DNA of 64,000 nt from positions 1,054,001 to 1,118,000 of the forward strand of contig PUFA01000081.1 of NCBI GenBank assembly GCA_003508835.1, read 5' to 3'. Made by a program: the position numbers and the translations under genes. Origin of the DNA: Eonycteris spelaea. Taxonomy: Eukaryota; Chordata; Mammalia; Chiroptera; Pteropodidae. Below, one piece after another: positions 50,689 to 61,105 of this stretch. Position 1 is the stretch's first letter. The number at the start of each line of letters is the position of its first letter. The notes beneath the pieces are model-generated. The model was not told the origin of the DNA and searched no databases. It saw nothing but the letters and a program-made list of their open reading frames with translations.

Positions 50689-51006
50689 TCTTTTTAGAAA
50701 TAATTTCATTTTCCAATTATAGCTGACATACAACATTATATTAGTTTCCAGTGTATAACAGAGTGATTAGACATTTATATACCTTATGAAGTGATCACCT
50801 CAATACGTTTGGTACCCGTCTGACACCATATATAGTTATTATAATGTTATTGACTATATTTCCTATGCTGTAATTTACAGAACTGCCAATTTGTACTTCT
50901 TAATCCTTTCACATTTTTCACCTATCCTCCCAGCCCCACCTCTTACCTGGCAACCATCAATTTGTTCTCTGTATCTATGAGTTTATTTGTTTTGTTTGTT
51001 CATTTA
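50689..51006 (-). mobile_element. 5'-truncated L1 3' end with target-site duplication
   Basis: Same L1 3'UTR family as 14916-15350 (ctgtatctatgagtttattt is shared). It is flanked by tcaaaatac at 50680-50688 and 51007-51015, and the similarity extends imperfectly a few bases further. Confidence 0.75.
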
Positions 51007-51569
51007 TCAAAATACCATTTTTTAAAAAAGAAAAAATTCATTGGAAAGGGATTACTTTGGACAGAAAGTGCCTGGTAGGAGTCACCTGTGCCCTTGTCTT
51101 CAAAAGCTATTCCAATGACTCTCCAGCCCCCCTGGCTGGGCTGAGTGGTTGCAGAAGTAGAAGCACCTGGCTACTTGATTTAGCTCTCCTCCCAGCTCTT
51201 CAAGGAGGTGTTCAGATTCTAGAGGAAATGTTCAAAAGGCCTTATAAAGTCGAATCATGATGATTAGTCTCTATTCCTTTGGAACAGGGAGGATGGCCAC
51301 TGAATTTGAACATGAAATTTTCTACCCGCTCGCTGCTCTCGTGCCCCCTCCAAATGCCTCAGAGGGGGAGAAGCTTCACATTTTCCACTCTTTTTGCAAA
51401 ATACTGTGCTCTCATCAGAAGATAATGGCTGTTGGAAAGGTGAGTGGAGAAGAGAACGAGAGGAGTGTGGAGACAATAGTTCCTATGGGTCAGACTGACA
51501 CCAGAGGTGGCATCCTCCTTTCTCCCTTCCTTCTGAATGGAACTATGTTTCCATAGACCGCGATGACCT

Positions 51570-51880
51570 CTGCCACCTCCACAACACCTTGCACATGGGA
51601 CTTGCTGTCTGTAAAGCACTTCTCTTGCTCTGGGCATTGCCTTCAATGTCATCTCCTTCTTTATGTTCAGTTGACTTGATTACTACTCCTCAAAGAAGCC
51701 TTCCCTGACCATCCCATGCTAGTTTAATCCATAGCACTATCATAGTTGATAATCACACGTGCCAACCAGTTAGCTCCTGGGGACAAGGAGCCATTTGACT
51801 CTGCTTCTCATTGACTCCCCAGGGGTCAGGAGGTACCAGGCACAGAAGAAGGGCTCAGTATACGTGTCTTGAAGGAATTA
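51570..51880 (+). repeat. L2 3' end
   Basis: ctcaaagaagccttccctga, then ctcctggggacaaggagcca and caggcacagaagaagggctc, are degraded L2 3'-end phrases. Confidence 0.7.
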
Positions 51881-52689
51881 GTGAGTATGTGAAGTATTGC
51901 CTCTACGCTCTGAAGTTACCATTCACCCTGGGTGGAACAGAGCTCCTTAAAAGTCTTAGTGTTGCTTGGCCAACCAAAAATATATTTCTATAAGATGGGA
52001 AGACATCTGGCCATACCAACTCTACTTGCCAGCCTAGGGCACCCCAGCCAAGGCCCAAGGAGTCCACTGATGGGTGAAACACAGGGGCCAAAGTGGATCC
52101 AAGGTCAAGGATGTCTGATAAGTCTGAGAAAGCTGGGCCAGGTCTTCAGTGCAGAGGAGAAGCCATAAGCATGTGAACTTAATGAGTCCTCACAGCTGTT
52201 TTTAATGGGGACCTGATCACTTGAGAACAGTGGGGGGAGAGGCTTAAATAAAAGTTAGGAAAGGAGACTGACACATGGAAAGAGTCTGCTGAAACGTTGG
52301 GAAGGCAGGGCTGGCTTTTCCATTTAAAACTTTGTCAACTGGTTGCCTGAAGCCAAAACTTAGAGTCAAAATGGGAAATAGATGATAGTTTCAAAGTGCC
52401 AAATGAGGGCATCTAAGCATTACATCAAGTTCAGAAATCAGAGAAAATTAAATGGTTAATTTTGAAGGTGTGTAAATCTTTAAATGACATTTGAATGGGG
52501 ATTTATCCCAATGGCTGATAAAATGATCAATAATAGTGCAGAAGGCATCTTACCATGTGCTTAGTGTGCCCAGGGGAAACTGTGAATTGCCTAAAGAGCA
52601 TATCGCTGTCTGAGGTTTTAGATTCAGGTGAAACGCTACTCTAAGGGAAGAAAAATTCTGCAGCCACTTTTGGTTTATCGCTAACATTA

Positions 52690-52915
52690 TTGAATGCTTT
52701 GCATTTGCATTTTTCATGTGTCATCTATTCATTCCTCACTATTACTCTGTGAGGTGGATATTCCTACTCACATCGTATAGCTGAGGAAACTGAGGCACAG
52801 AGAAGTTCAGAAACTTGCCCAGGGTCACATAACTTATTACTATCAGAATCACAATTTGAAGTTATCCTTAATCCACAGCCTGCCTGCACCTTTAACCACC
52901 ATGCTATATCACCTC
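52690..52915 (-). repeat. MIR SINE
   Basis: tgaggaaactgaggcacaga, gaagttcagaaacttgccca and gggtcacataacttattact: well-preserved antisense MIR. Confidence 0.82.
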
Positions 52916-53132
52916 TGAAATCAGTCATTGAACAACAAGCATATACTGGATGCTTCCAAGTGGGAATCCATTTCTACTTAAAAAAAAATATATATATATA
53001 TATGCTAATTTAAATTATGAATTTGATGACTATTCTAGTTGTCACTTCCACTTGTTTTTATATGTGAGGATGCACAGAGGCAGAGTGGGTTGTAAGAAAA
53101 TTACTGTCTCTGCTTTATTCATCAGGTTGTTT

Positions 53133-53219
53133 AACCAACTATCCATCTACCATTCAACCAACCAATTCAGCAACTCACCCAATGAACCAATCAACCGATC
53201 GACCAATCAACCAACTATC
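53133..53219. repeat. Degenerate (CAAY)n repeat
   Basis: Repeated ccaaccaat, caaccgat, cgaccaat and caaccaac units with many changes. Confidence 0.75.
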
Positions 53220-54109
53220 CTCAGTTCTCTTACCATTAATGGGGATTTGTGATTGTACCTACTGTACAAGTGAAGGGCTTAATCAAGATCATTATTGAGC
53301 TATATCGTTTTGAGCGGAGCACTCCCAAATGATAATAAATGTCTCAAAGACAGAGGAGAGGTGTGAGGCCACTTGTCTATCCTGTGAATGGCATTCCCAA
53401 ACTTACTAAAAAGGTGTTGGCTATAAAATGTCACAAGTTGCTCTTTCCTACAAGAAAATTATTTTTGATCTGACAATCAGAAAAAGTTGAGCTTTTGCTA
53501 GAAAGCTGATCGAATGGTTTTAATTCTTTGGATAGTGACTCACACAACAATTATGATTTTTTTTTTTTAACTGGCAGCCAGATCTGTGAGGACAGAGCAT
53601 TGTCATGTTTTAATTTCTTCCTCTTTTTTAAATATATTTCTCTATTTATTTTTCCTTTGCTTACTTTTTTGAAATATAATTCTAATCTACGTTTTCCGTG
53701 TTGAGATTATGTTTGGCTAGTATTTCTTTAATCCCTGTGGTAACTAGAAGAAATATAAATATAAGATTATTTATAAGTTCCAGTTTATGTATTGACTAAC
53801 AGTTTATGTTTAGCTAACAGAGAGAGGGAGAGAGGCTGCCGGAGCCAAAGTGAAAGGCCACTGCACATCCGCTTGCTCTAAAACGTGGGGCAGAGAGTGT
53901 GTGGGCCTGAGTGCTGTACAAATGCAAGTATGACATACAGACTTACAGCAGGGACACTTTTTTCCTTCTACTGCTCATATGTAGGATTCAAATTCCTCTT
54001 AGAGAGGGGGGTGGAGAGGAGAGAGAGAAAATGGAGGGAGGGACAGGGAGTTGTAGGAGGAAAGCACTATACTGGAATAAAAATAAAAGTCTTTGTGTTT
54101 TTAACTCCT

Positions 54110-54265
54110 AGATTGTCAGCTCACTTCATACATGAAATTAAGCAAATCACTTCATTTCTCTGATCCTCAGTTTCCTCCTTTGCAAAACAGGATAACTATT
54201 CCTATCCATTTCATGGGGTTGTTATAAGGAGAAAGAGATAACACATGGGGGAAAAGGTTTGAGAA
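54110..54265 (+). repeat. MIR SINE
   Basis: gatcctcagtttcctccttt, then catggggttgttataaggag: sense MIR, 3' two thirds. Confidence 0.72.
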
Positions 54266-54553
54266 CTGTCACGTGAGCTTCAGATGGAAGTAACTTTTTT
54301 TTTCTATAAAATGCCAGAATTCCAATAGTGCTGTCCACGGGACATTAAAAGCACATTTCTCCAGCTCTCATAAATTGTCTGACTGGGAGAAGAAAGAAAA
54401 GAAAGAAACAAAGCAAATACCCTTGAGTTTCGGGAGTTGGTCCAGAACAATCTGTCAGACCTGGCTATTTATAGCGGCATTTCCTCTGTGAGATGGTACC
54501 CTCTGTCACCTCCCGTTGACCAGAGCAGAAGCACGCCCAGGAGGCCTTCTTAC

Positions 54554-54598
54554 CTCGTCATCGCAGCTGATGGAGCACTTGCCATCCAGAGAAGCACA
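54554..54598 (-). CDS. CACNA2D3: CACNA2D3 coding exon (45 bp), alpha2delta-3 residues ~838-852
   Basis: This 45-bp exon reads CASLDGKCSISCDDE between a pyrimidine-rich ttcttcccacccacag acceptor and a GAG|gtaaga donor. It matches the human protein exactly as I recall it. Three of the fifteen residues are cysteines, so it probably contributes to disulphide bonds that hold the extracellular domain together (inference). Both ends are phase 0, so skipping it would keep the frame. It follows the previous exon after an intron of only 946 bp. Confidence 0.95.
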
Positions 54599-55544
54599 CT
54601 GTGGGTGGGAAGAAAGCATGGGAAACATGTTGCTTGGACATCCCAGGGCTGGCTATGGCTGCCACTTATTTACTTAAAGACAAGCTATAGAAGTTCTTGC
54701 CTGTTATGCAAATACCAATTTCATCTATAGGGAATGCTCTAAGATGAGTCTTGCCTGCCCTTGCTAGGAACAATGCCAATTCCAAATAATAATATAAAAG
54801 ACAATTTTTGAGGGGAGGGGGAAGCATGGCTCTTTTTCATTTTAATTTATGTTGTCTATTTTAATTTATTTATAAGCAATACATTTATGTAACTATTTAT
54901 TTTTTAAATTAATTAATCACCAGTGATTGTTTTTTTTTTAAAAAAGAACTCCTTTCTGTATGCTTAGTCTTCATTTAAGAAACAATATATCATTCCAATA
55001 TTTAGAGTGGAGGCAACTTATGTGTTGCCATTTCTGCTGAATTACTGAATAAATACCACTGATATGACTTAGTACAGAGAACATAACATCTGGAAAGAAA
55101 ATGCCCAGATTCTCCAGGCAGAGGAGCCTCTGGCCAGGGGAGGCAGATGCATGCATGGTCAGATCTAGCGATGCAAAGGCCTTCAGAGCACGACAAGGAG
55201 ATTCACAAGTAAATAACTAGGCACCTCAAGGCTAGAAGTCACTATGAAAAATCACGAAAATTCCCAATATTTAAAAGAAAAACTTCTCCTTTGGAAGATC
55301 ATTATCTTGATCTCACAATTAAAACCGTTTATAGGAGCAAATTACCTGCTTTTCTAGCATGTGAAGTCTAACATGCTGACAGCCCTTTATTTTGCAGTAA
55401 AATGAAAGGTAATCTGAGCAGCCAGCAGTTCATCTTACAAAACATTCATCGGAAATCTGGTACTTTTAGGCTCCAGGTACCCAAATGTGAACACCTGTAT
55501 AATAACAGTGCTGCTAATGCTTCAATATGCTGATTATAACTTAC
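54599..55544 (-). other. CACNA2D3: CACNA2D3 intron, 946 bp
   Basis: Short intron between two exons. It is AT-rich around 54840-54950, with long T and A runs. I see no recognisable repeat or gene in it. Confidence 0.85.
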
Positions 55545-55606
55545 CTGTCTGCTGGCAGTCCAGAACTTCCTTTGGAAAAATTCAAGTTTCATCTGAATGC
55601 CTACGG
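55545..55606 (-). CDS. CACNA2D3: CACNA2D3 coding exon, alpha2delta-3 residues ~817-837
   Basis: First exon of the gene met in transcript order in this window. After a tctcccag acceptor it begins in phase 1 and reads (A)VGIQMKLEFFQRKFWTASRQ, then the donor CAG|gtaagt. This matches human CACNA2D3 without a change as far as I recall. The protein is the extracellular, GPI-anchored alpha2delta-3 auxiliary subunit, which increases surface delivery and tunes gating of Cav1 and Cav2 channels. The residues belong to the C-terminal half of alpha2, in the second Cache-like region; this is family knowledge, not read from the sequence. The exon is 62 bp and ends in phase 0. The preceding exon is not found up to position 64000. 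Residue numbers are counted back from the C terminus from memory. Confidence 0.95.
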
Positions 55607-56984
55607 CTGGGAGACATAAATACAACAAGGCATTAGAGATCTCGTTACACATATTTTTTAAGATTATCATAGAAAATTATCTGTCATGGCAAGAAGCCGA
55701 TATAAGCATATCAGATAAGAACATGTAAAAATGAAATTTACAGTGATGCATACAACTAAGGCTTTTTTTTTCTTGAGGTAAGGAATTCTCAAGGTTACTT
55801 GTACTCACAGAACTCTTGGTATCAAGCAAACTGAGAATAGTGCAGATGGTTCTTTAGCTTAGAGACGTGTTACTTGAGTATTCTAAAATTTATACACTTG
55901 TGGTTACCTCCCTTCCCAACATAAGCTAAAAACAGGAATAAAAAAAAAAAGATATTCAGAAGATCACTGTTTCTCCAGAGTTCCTTTCTGGAAACTTGCA
56001 TTTCTAAAATGTATACTACACATGCGTTAATGAGATATCAAATTTGAAAAGCACTTGTCACGAAGCTAGCATTTGGAAGTGAGTCACTTTGCTATGTGAC
56101 TTAGTTTTAACTGGCTCCTAGTTTTCACATCTCAAAGACCTTCTCTCCCCAGGAACTCTGAGAGAATTACACAATTCTGTTTGTCTGTGGAAAGTTCCCT
56201 ACGGCAACAGTGAATGCCAGTTCTAGTGAAAGAAACATGCAGAAAGGCAAGAATTTAAGAAAGTGACTTGAACTTCGGGAAGTGGAATTTGGTATATCTT
56301 CAGAACTGTGACAAGAACAAGCTCACAACATTTCTCTCCATGAAGCCAAGACAATGTAACTATTGAAACCATTTCAGAAAGTGCTCTAGTCAGGGCAGAA
56401 AACTTGTCAGATGGTGAGAAAACTTTAGAGGAGTTTGAAAAGAAAGAGTGAGACTGTGTTGGAAACACTGGACCCCCTGTGGGACACCACTTACCCTAGA
56501 GCAGTTTCACAAACTTCAGTCCATTGCATACAACCTCCCCAACTTTTGCCATATCTGTATACCACCAGTACTGTTATTTAACTTTCCATATTTTCCCCCT
56601 ATTATTAAGTGCTTAACGTACCTTAACCTAAGTAATAATATGTATCAAAAGACATACACAATTATAAAAAATGTTCACTCAATGCTCTTAAAATCTTGCA
56701 TGCCGCCATGTTAGACTCCCCCATTTGGTAATCACTGCTGTGTTGGCTTCAGGAACTTGAAGATTCATGAAGGTCTTGAGCTATCATCCTTATAACTATG
56801 CAGTACATTCCTACCTCCTAAAGACATTGTTGAAGTCAAGCCCTGAGACTCAAGGTTGACTGGGGTCTACACTTGTAGAGGGTCACCTCTATCTAGGTAC
56901 TTAGAATGTCAGATTCTAAGATAAGACTAGAGCTAAGTATGGCTGCAGTATGCATAATGAGAAGTCTCTGAGATGAGCCACTTC

Positions 56985-57135
56985 AGCACTCTGGCTCCAC
57001 CATGCTTTGCCTTAAGTGTATTCCACCCTCTAGACCATAAGCTCTCCAAGGGCAGGGACATGTTCATGCTCCCCACTGGATCCCTGACCCCAACAAGGTA
57101 CCAAGCATACAAGTGATTCATTAGTAAATATTTGC
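56985..57135 (+). repeat. L2 3' end
   Basis: agaccataagctctccaagg, gcagggacatgttcatgctc and ttcattagtaaatatttgct are the last ~120 bp of L2. Confidence 0.7.
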
Positions 57136-57239
57136 TTTCTAAAAAACCTTTCAGATGATATTATAGTCAGTAGTTAGAGAGAAACATGAAGGAGTAACAT
57201 TAACACAAATTATAAGGACACCCAAGGAAAAGTTTTTAG

Positions 57240-57290
57240 TAGCAGTTCTCAACACATTAGAATAACCTGGAAAATTTTAAGAAATTTAGT
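57240..57290 (+). mobile_element. MER5-like fossil, left piece, interrupted
   Basis: tagcagttctcaacacatta, then gaataacctggaaaatttt, is the left end of a MER5-type element. The remainder resumes at 57535, after the unclassified repeat. Confidence 0.55.
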
Positions 57291-57515
57291 GATTAGGAGA
57301 TTCATAAGCCAATTGGTGGGTCAACTTCATGACCCACCAGTGGCTTTCTCCAAGTGCAGCTCCAAGCTGAGGGGAGTGAGAGCATGCACTTCCTCTGAGT
57401 CTAGGCTGGGGGTAGGAACAAGGTAAAGAAGCCATCAGAGGCGCAAACAGAGAAGTGTGGAGCTCAGAGGGTGGGGCAGCCTTGGCCTAGGGGGATTGGT
57501 GAGAGCCTGTGTGCC
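57290..57515 (+). repeat. Unclassified ~225-bp repeat, copy 1
   Basis: Shares most of its length with 58822-59050: gattcataagccaattggtg, gctccaagctgaggggagtg, gtaggaacaaggtaaagaag and cttggcctagggggattggt align with matching phrases in copy 2. It interrupts a MER5-like element, which suggests it arrived later. I do not recognise the family. Confidence 0.7.
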
Positions 57516-57534
57516 TCCTCCCTCCACACTAAAA

Positions 57535-57625
57535 CCAGTTAAATCGGAATTTCTGAGAGTGGCATCTAGGCATGGGGGGTTTAAGAAAAGCGCCCCAGGT
57601 GACCTGAATGTGCACCCAGAGTCCA
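57535..57625 (+). mobile_element. MER5-like fossil, right piece
   Basis: ccagttaaatcggaatttct, then gagagtggcatctaggcatg and ccaggtgacctgaatgtgca, completes the element begun at 57240. Confidence 0.55.
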
Positions 57626-58339
57626 GCATGGCTGCTCTATAGGCCTTACTGAAACGGCTATCAAGGACCTACCATGATGTCGGTCACTTTGTCAGACCAT
57701 GACCTGAGCTGCTCTGCCCAGACCTGGAGAAAATATCAGAGAATACCTGGAGGAAGCTGATTTTGGAGCCTGAGGGCTGTTTCCTGCAGTTTCAAGTGAA
57801 TCTTGTGTTCTAAAATGCCTGACAGGCCTTGTCCATGTTGGGATGAGCCAATTAAAGAAGCTGTGAACCAGAGTGCAGGCTGGGTTTTCTCAGATCCACC
57901 AGCAGGCAGAGGTGAGAGCAGGCCCTGTGTTCTCAAGAAAGGGCTTGGGATGAATATCTCTGGTTTTCCCAAAGACAGGGAGGGCAGGAGAAAGCTGGCT
58001 TCAAAGCAGAGGGCCTCAAAACTGTCTGGACATCCAATCACTGGTATCTAAGAGGAGAGTGAAAAATAAGTTTTTCCTCTTCCTCTATTCATCTTGCTCT
58101 GCAACTCCCCTTCTGCATCACTCTCCAGGTTGGCAGTCAGAGTATTTCTGAGGCCACCTCTCAGGGCCAACGTCAGCAGCCATAGCAGACTTTGAGACCT
58201 TACAGGATAAAAGCAGAGGGGTCTCTGAAGGAGTCACCTCATGGTGACCTTTCCATGGTGTTTCTAGTGCTAGCAGCCCAGAGCTGTCCTGGCCTATCTA
58301 TCATCTACTGAGTTCCTCCATCGGTGACCCATGCCCTTT

Positions 58340-58615
58340 CTGAGCACCCCTCCCCTTCTGTGGTGGAGCCTGTTTTCACCTCCCTAATGAAGTTAGTTGC
58401 TTCCTCCTGGGTGTTTATCCATCTCACATACTTGCAGCCTGCTATCATCTGCCCCTTTCAGTCTGTACCCCAGCTCCTCAGAGCGCTTTAATCTTTCCTC
58501 ATGAGTCAGTCCCTCCATCCCATTAATCATGCAGGCTGCTTCTCTCTGATCTCACTCCAACAGGCTGCATCCTCTCCCTGGTCCCTGATGCCCTAAACTA
58601 GACACCGCTTCCCTT
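58340..58615 (+). repeat. Probable L3/CR1-like fragment
   Basis: cccctttcagtctgtacccc, then gctttaatctttcctcatga and gctgcttctctctgatctca, resemble the antisense CR1/L3 reverse-transcriptase 3' region. Orientation not certain. Confidence 0.35.
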
Positions 58616-58821
58616 TCTCCTTACCAACTCCCTTGTCTGGGCCATGAGGTTGGTGCCAGAGAGCTTGCACGCAGTCCTGACTGCCATGGATCATCTCGGT
58701 TTTGACCTGGCTATGTTTTTGCCCACTGACCCCCGTATCCTCTCCAGAACCTCTGACCTCTACTTCCCACATGTCTGGGTTTATAGTATTTTCACCTATA
58801 AATTACTATACTTCTTTACAA

Positions 58822-59050
58822 TTAGAAGATTCACAAGCCAACTGGTAGGTCAACTTTGTGAACATTTGTTCTCTGGCTTTTTCCAAGCGGAGCTCCAAGC
58901 TGGTACCAAGGGGAGTGAGAGCACACACTTCCTCCTAGTCTAAGTGAGGAGTAGGGACAAGGTAAGGAGGACATCGAGGCATAAACAGAGAAATGTGGAG
59001 CACAGAATGTGGAGTGGACTTGGCCTAGGGGAACTAGTGAGAGCTTTGTG
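58822..59050 (+). repeat. Unclassified ~225-bp repeat, copy 2
   Basis: Direct-orientation partner of 57290-57515, about 1.5 kb away: gattcacaagccaactggta, gtagggacaaggtaaggagg and cttggcctaggggaactagt. The following 59060-59270 may be antisense L2 (ggaacagcacaagcaaaagg), so this unit may be part of a larger old repeat. Confidence 0.7.
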
Positions 59051-59274
59051 TAAGGTAAGGCATGGAGATCTGATAGGTAGAAAAAATTAGAACAGAGAAA
59101 CAATGGTAATCCAAATGCAGGAACAGCACAAGCAAAAGGATGAAACCTTTTTTAGACCACCGTATCCTTTGAGGCTTGACAGAATGGGAGTCAGAGATGT
59201 GGCTATGTAGACTGAGGTCAAATGGCAAAAGTTCTTGAATGTTAAGCCAAGACACCTGAAGAGTATCCTGGAGG

Positions 59275-59475
59275 CCTGGGTTGGCTCCAAAGCCAAATCC
59301 AGCCTTTGTTTGTAAATGGGGTTTTATGGGAACACAGCTACTCTCATTTGTTTACATATTGTCTATGGTACAAAGGCAGAGTTAAGTAGTTGCAAAGAAG
59401 ACCAAATGGCCCACAGAGGCTAAAATACTTAGTATTTGGCCCTTTGCAGAAAAAGTTTGCTGACTTGCTGTAGGG
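59275..59475 (+). mobile_element. hAT-type DNA transposon fossil
   Basis: gccaaatccagcctttgttt, gttttatgggaacacagcta, catttgtttacatattgtct and ggccctttgcagaaaaagtt match a widespread mammalian MER-class DNA element whose exact name I am not sure of. Confidence 0.65.
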
Positions 59476-59700
59476 TCTGAGGAGCAACTTAAGATCTTTC
59501 AGTGGAGAAGTGTCAGGACCTTAGATTTATAGTTTAGAAAGTCCATAATGAAAGAGTACTAGAGAAATGGCCCAGTCAGTGGAGAGGAGGAGAAAGAGAT
59601 GAGTTTTTGGCAGTCACAGTCAATGGGGACATTTGGCTAATTATCCTTTAAACATGAACATGATGTAAAGTGAAACAACACACACACAGCCAGAATAAAC

Positions 59701-59728
59701 CCCCCCCCGCCGCCCCCGCCCCGCCGCT
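59701..59728. repeat. C-rich run with CCG units
   Basis: A run of eight C then CCGCC units, with three or more G-tracts possible on the minus strand. Confidence 0.85.
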
Positions 59729-60899
59729 ACAATCAAACAAAAATGCTTCAGAACAATGTAGCCAGCTCTACTCAGGAAAATATATATGAGGTTGCACACA
59801 AATTTATCTTCCTCTCACTAGTTTTCTTTGTTTTGTTCCACATTTTTTTTCCTTTTTTCAACTTTTATCAGGAAAAAAAAAAAAACATTATTATTTCTGC
59901 ACATCCCACTCTTTCCCTCCCCCAACATGGTCCAAAAGGAACCTGAAGATATTTGTCATGCCTGTCTACTTTGCTCTTTCAACAACATTTCAAGCCATAA
60001 CAGTATATTCTGATTCAAGTCAATTTGCTGATTTAATAAGAAAAACAAGGACAGAAAGTACTTCAGTGAAACCCAAATCCCAAAGAGAATCCAAAAAGAA
60101 AAACACCATTCCTGGGTTTGGAATTGCTGAGGCAGTCCAGAGAATCATCAACACATTTGTCCCGGAGTTGGTGGTGCCTCTCACTTCCACTGATTACGGA
60201 TGCTTCCAGGCTCCCTGCTAGGAACCTTCCCCGAGGATAGAGGCAGAGTCCCTTTTTATGTCTTAGAACAAAGGAGCACCTCGCATGAGCAGAAGAGACC
60301 CCTGAGATCCTTCCCAAAGTGCCAAGACGTGTTAGGTGAGCCTCTTAGGACAGTGACTCCAAGACAATAGTCTTTGGAAACCAGCAAAATAGCAGAATCA
60401 CTGTTAAGACAGTCATCATCCCAAAGAGCCCCAGTGTCTTTCACATGAAACATTCAGGCACTGGAAGCACTGACATCTCTTTTGGTTATTCAGGTTACTG
60501 TTCCTGTGACTCCACTAGATACTCACAAGGCCCGAGCACAGACTTTCAGTACAGCAAACAGACACAGACCTCCACTGAGTATCTAATTCCAGACTCCTTT
60601 TTTCTCCAACTTCCTAACTTCCTTCCTCCCTCTTTCCCTCCTCTCTATTCCTCCTATGTTTATCAGAAACCTGGCACATGCTAGGTGGCTGGTGTATTGA
60701 GATGAAGATATGAGGGATGCAATGGTCATGGTGGAGGTCTAGAGAAGGCGGTCAAATCACTGAAGAAAGGATTGCACTTCAGCATTCTCAGGGCTGATGG
60801 AGACGAGCACAGAATATCATCGAGGACCAAAACATGCAGGCCATTTTATGTGTAGAATGTCAATGATTTGTGCACTTGAATTTGGACAGAGAGCTGACC

Positions 60900-61105
60900 T
60901 CAAATGTTCTGGCCCTGTGCTGTCCAGATTGGTGGCCACTAGCTACACGTGGCTACTTGAATTAAATAAAATAAAATTGATAATTTGGTCCTTAGTTGCA
61001 ATAGTCACATTTTAAGTGCTCAATAGCCACATGAGGCTAGTGGCTCCTCCACTACACCACGCAGATCTAGAACATTCCGCCGCAGCAAAGGGTTCCGTTG
61101 GACAG
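60900..61105 (+). mobile_element. Palindromic hAT-type fossil
   Basis: gtgctgtccagattggtggc then cactagctacacgtggctac, followed by the inverted arm agccacatgaggctagtggc. The arms are clearly complementary. Same family as 45845-45960. Confidence 0.65.

Larger units (their letters stand above)
44655..54553 (-). other. CACNA2D3: CACNA2D3 intron, 9.9 kb
   Basis: Holds a hAT-type fossil, the 476-bp pyrimidine tract, a Tigger fossil, four MIR copies, a truncated L1 tail with target-site duplications, an L2 piece, a G/A-rich run and a degenerate CAAY repeat, each listed separately. The stretches 44660-45840, 46510-47220, 48250-49930, 51890-52680 and 53230-54100 contain nothing I can classify. 45090-45480 is a fairly long non-repetitive segment. 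Confidence 0.8.
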
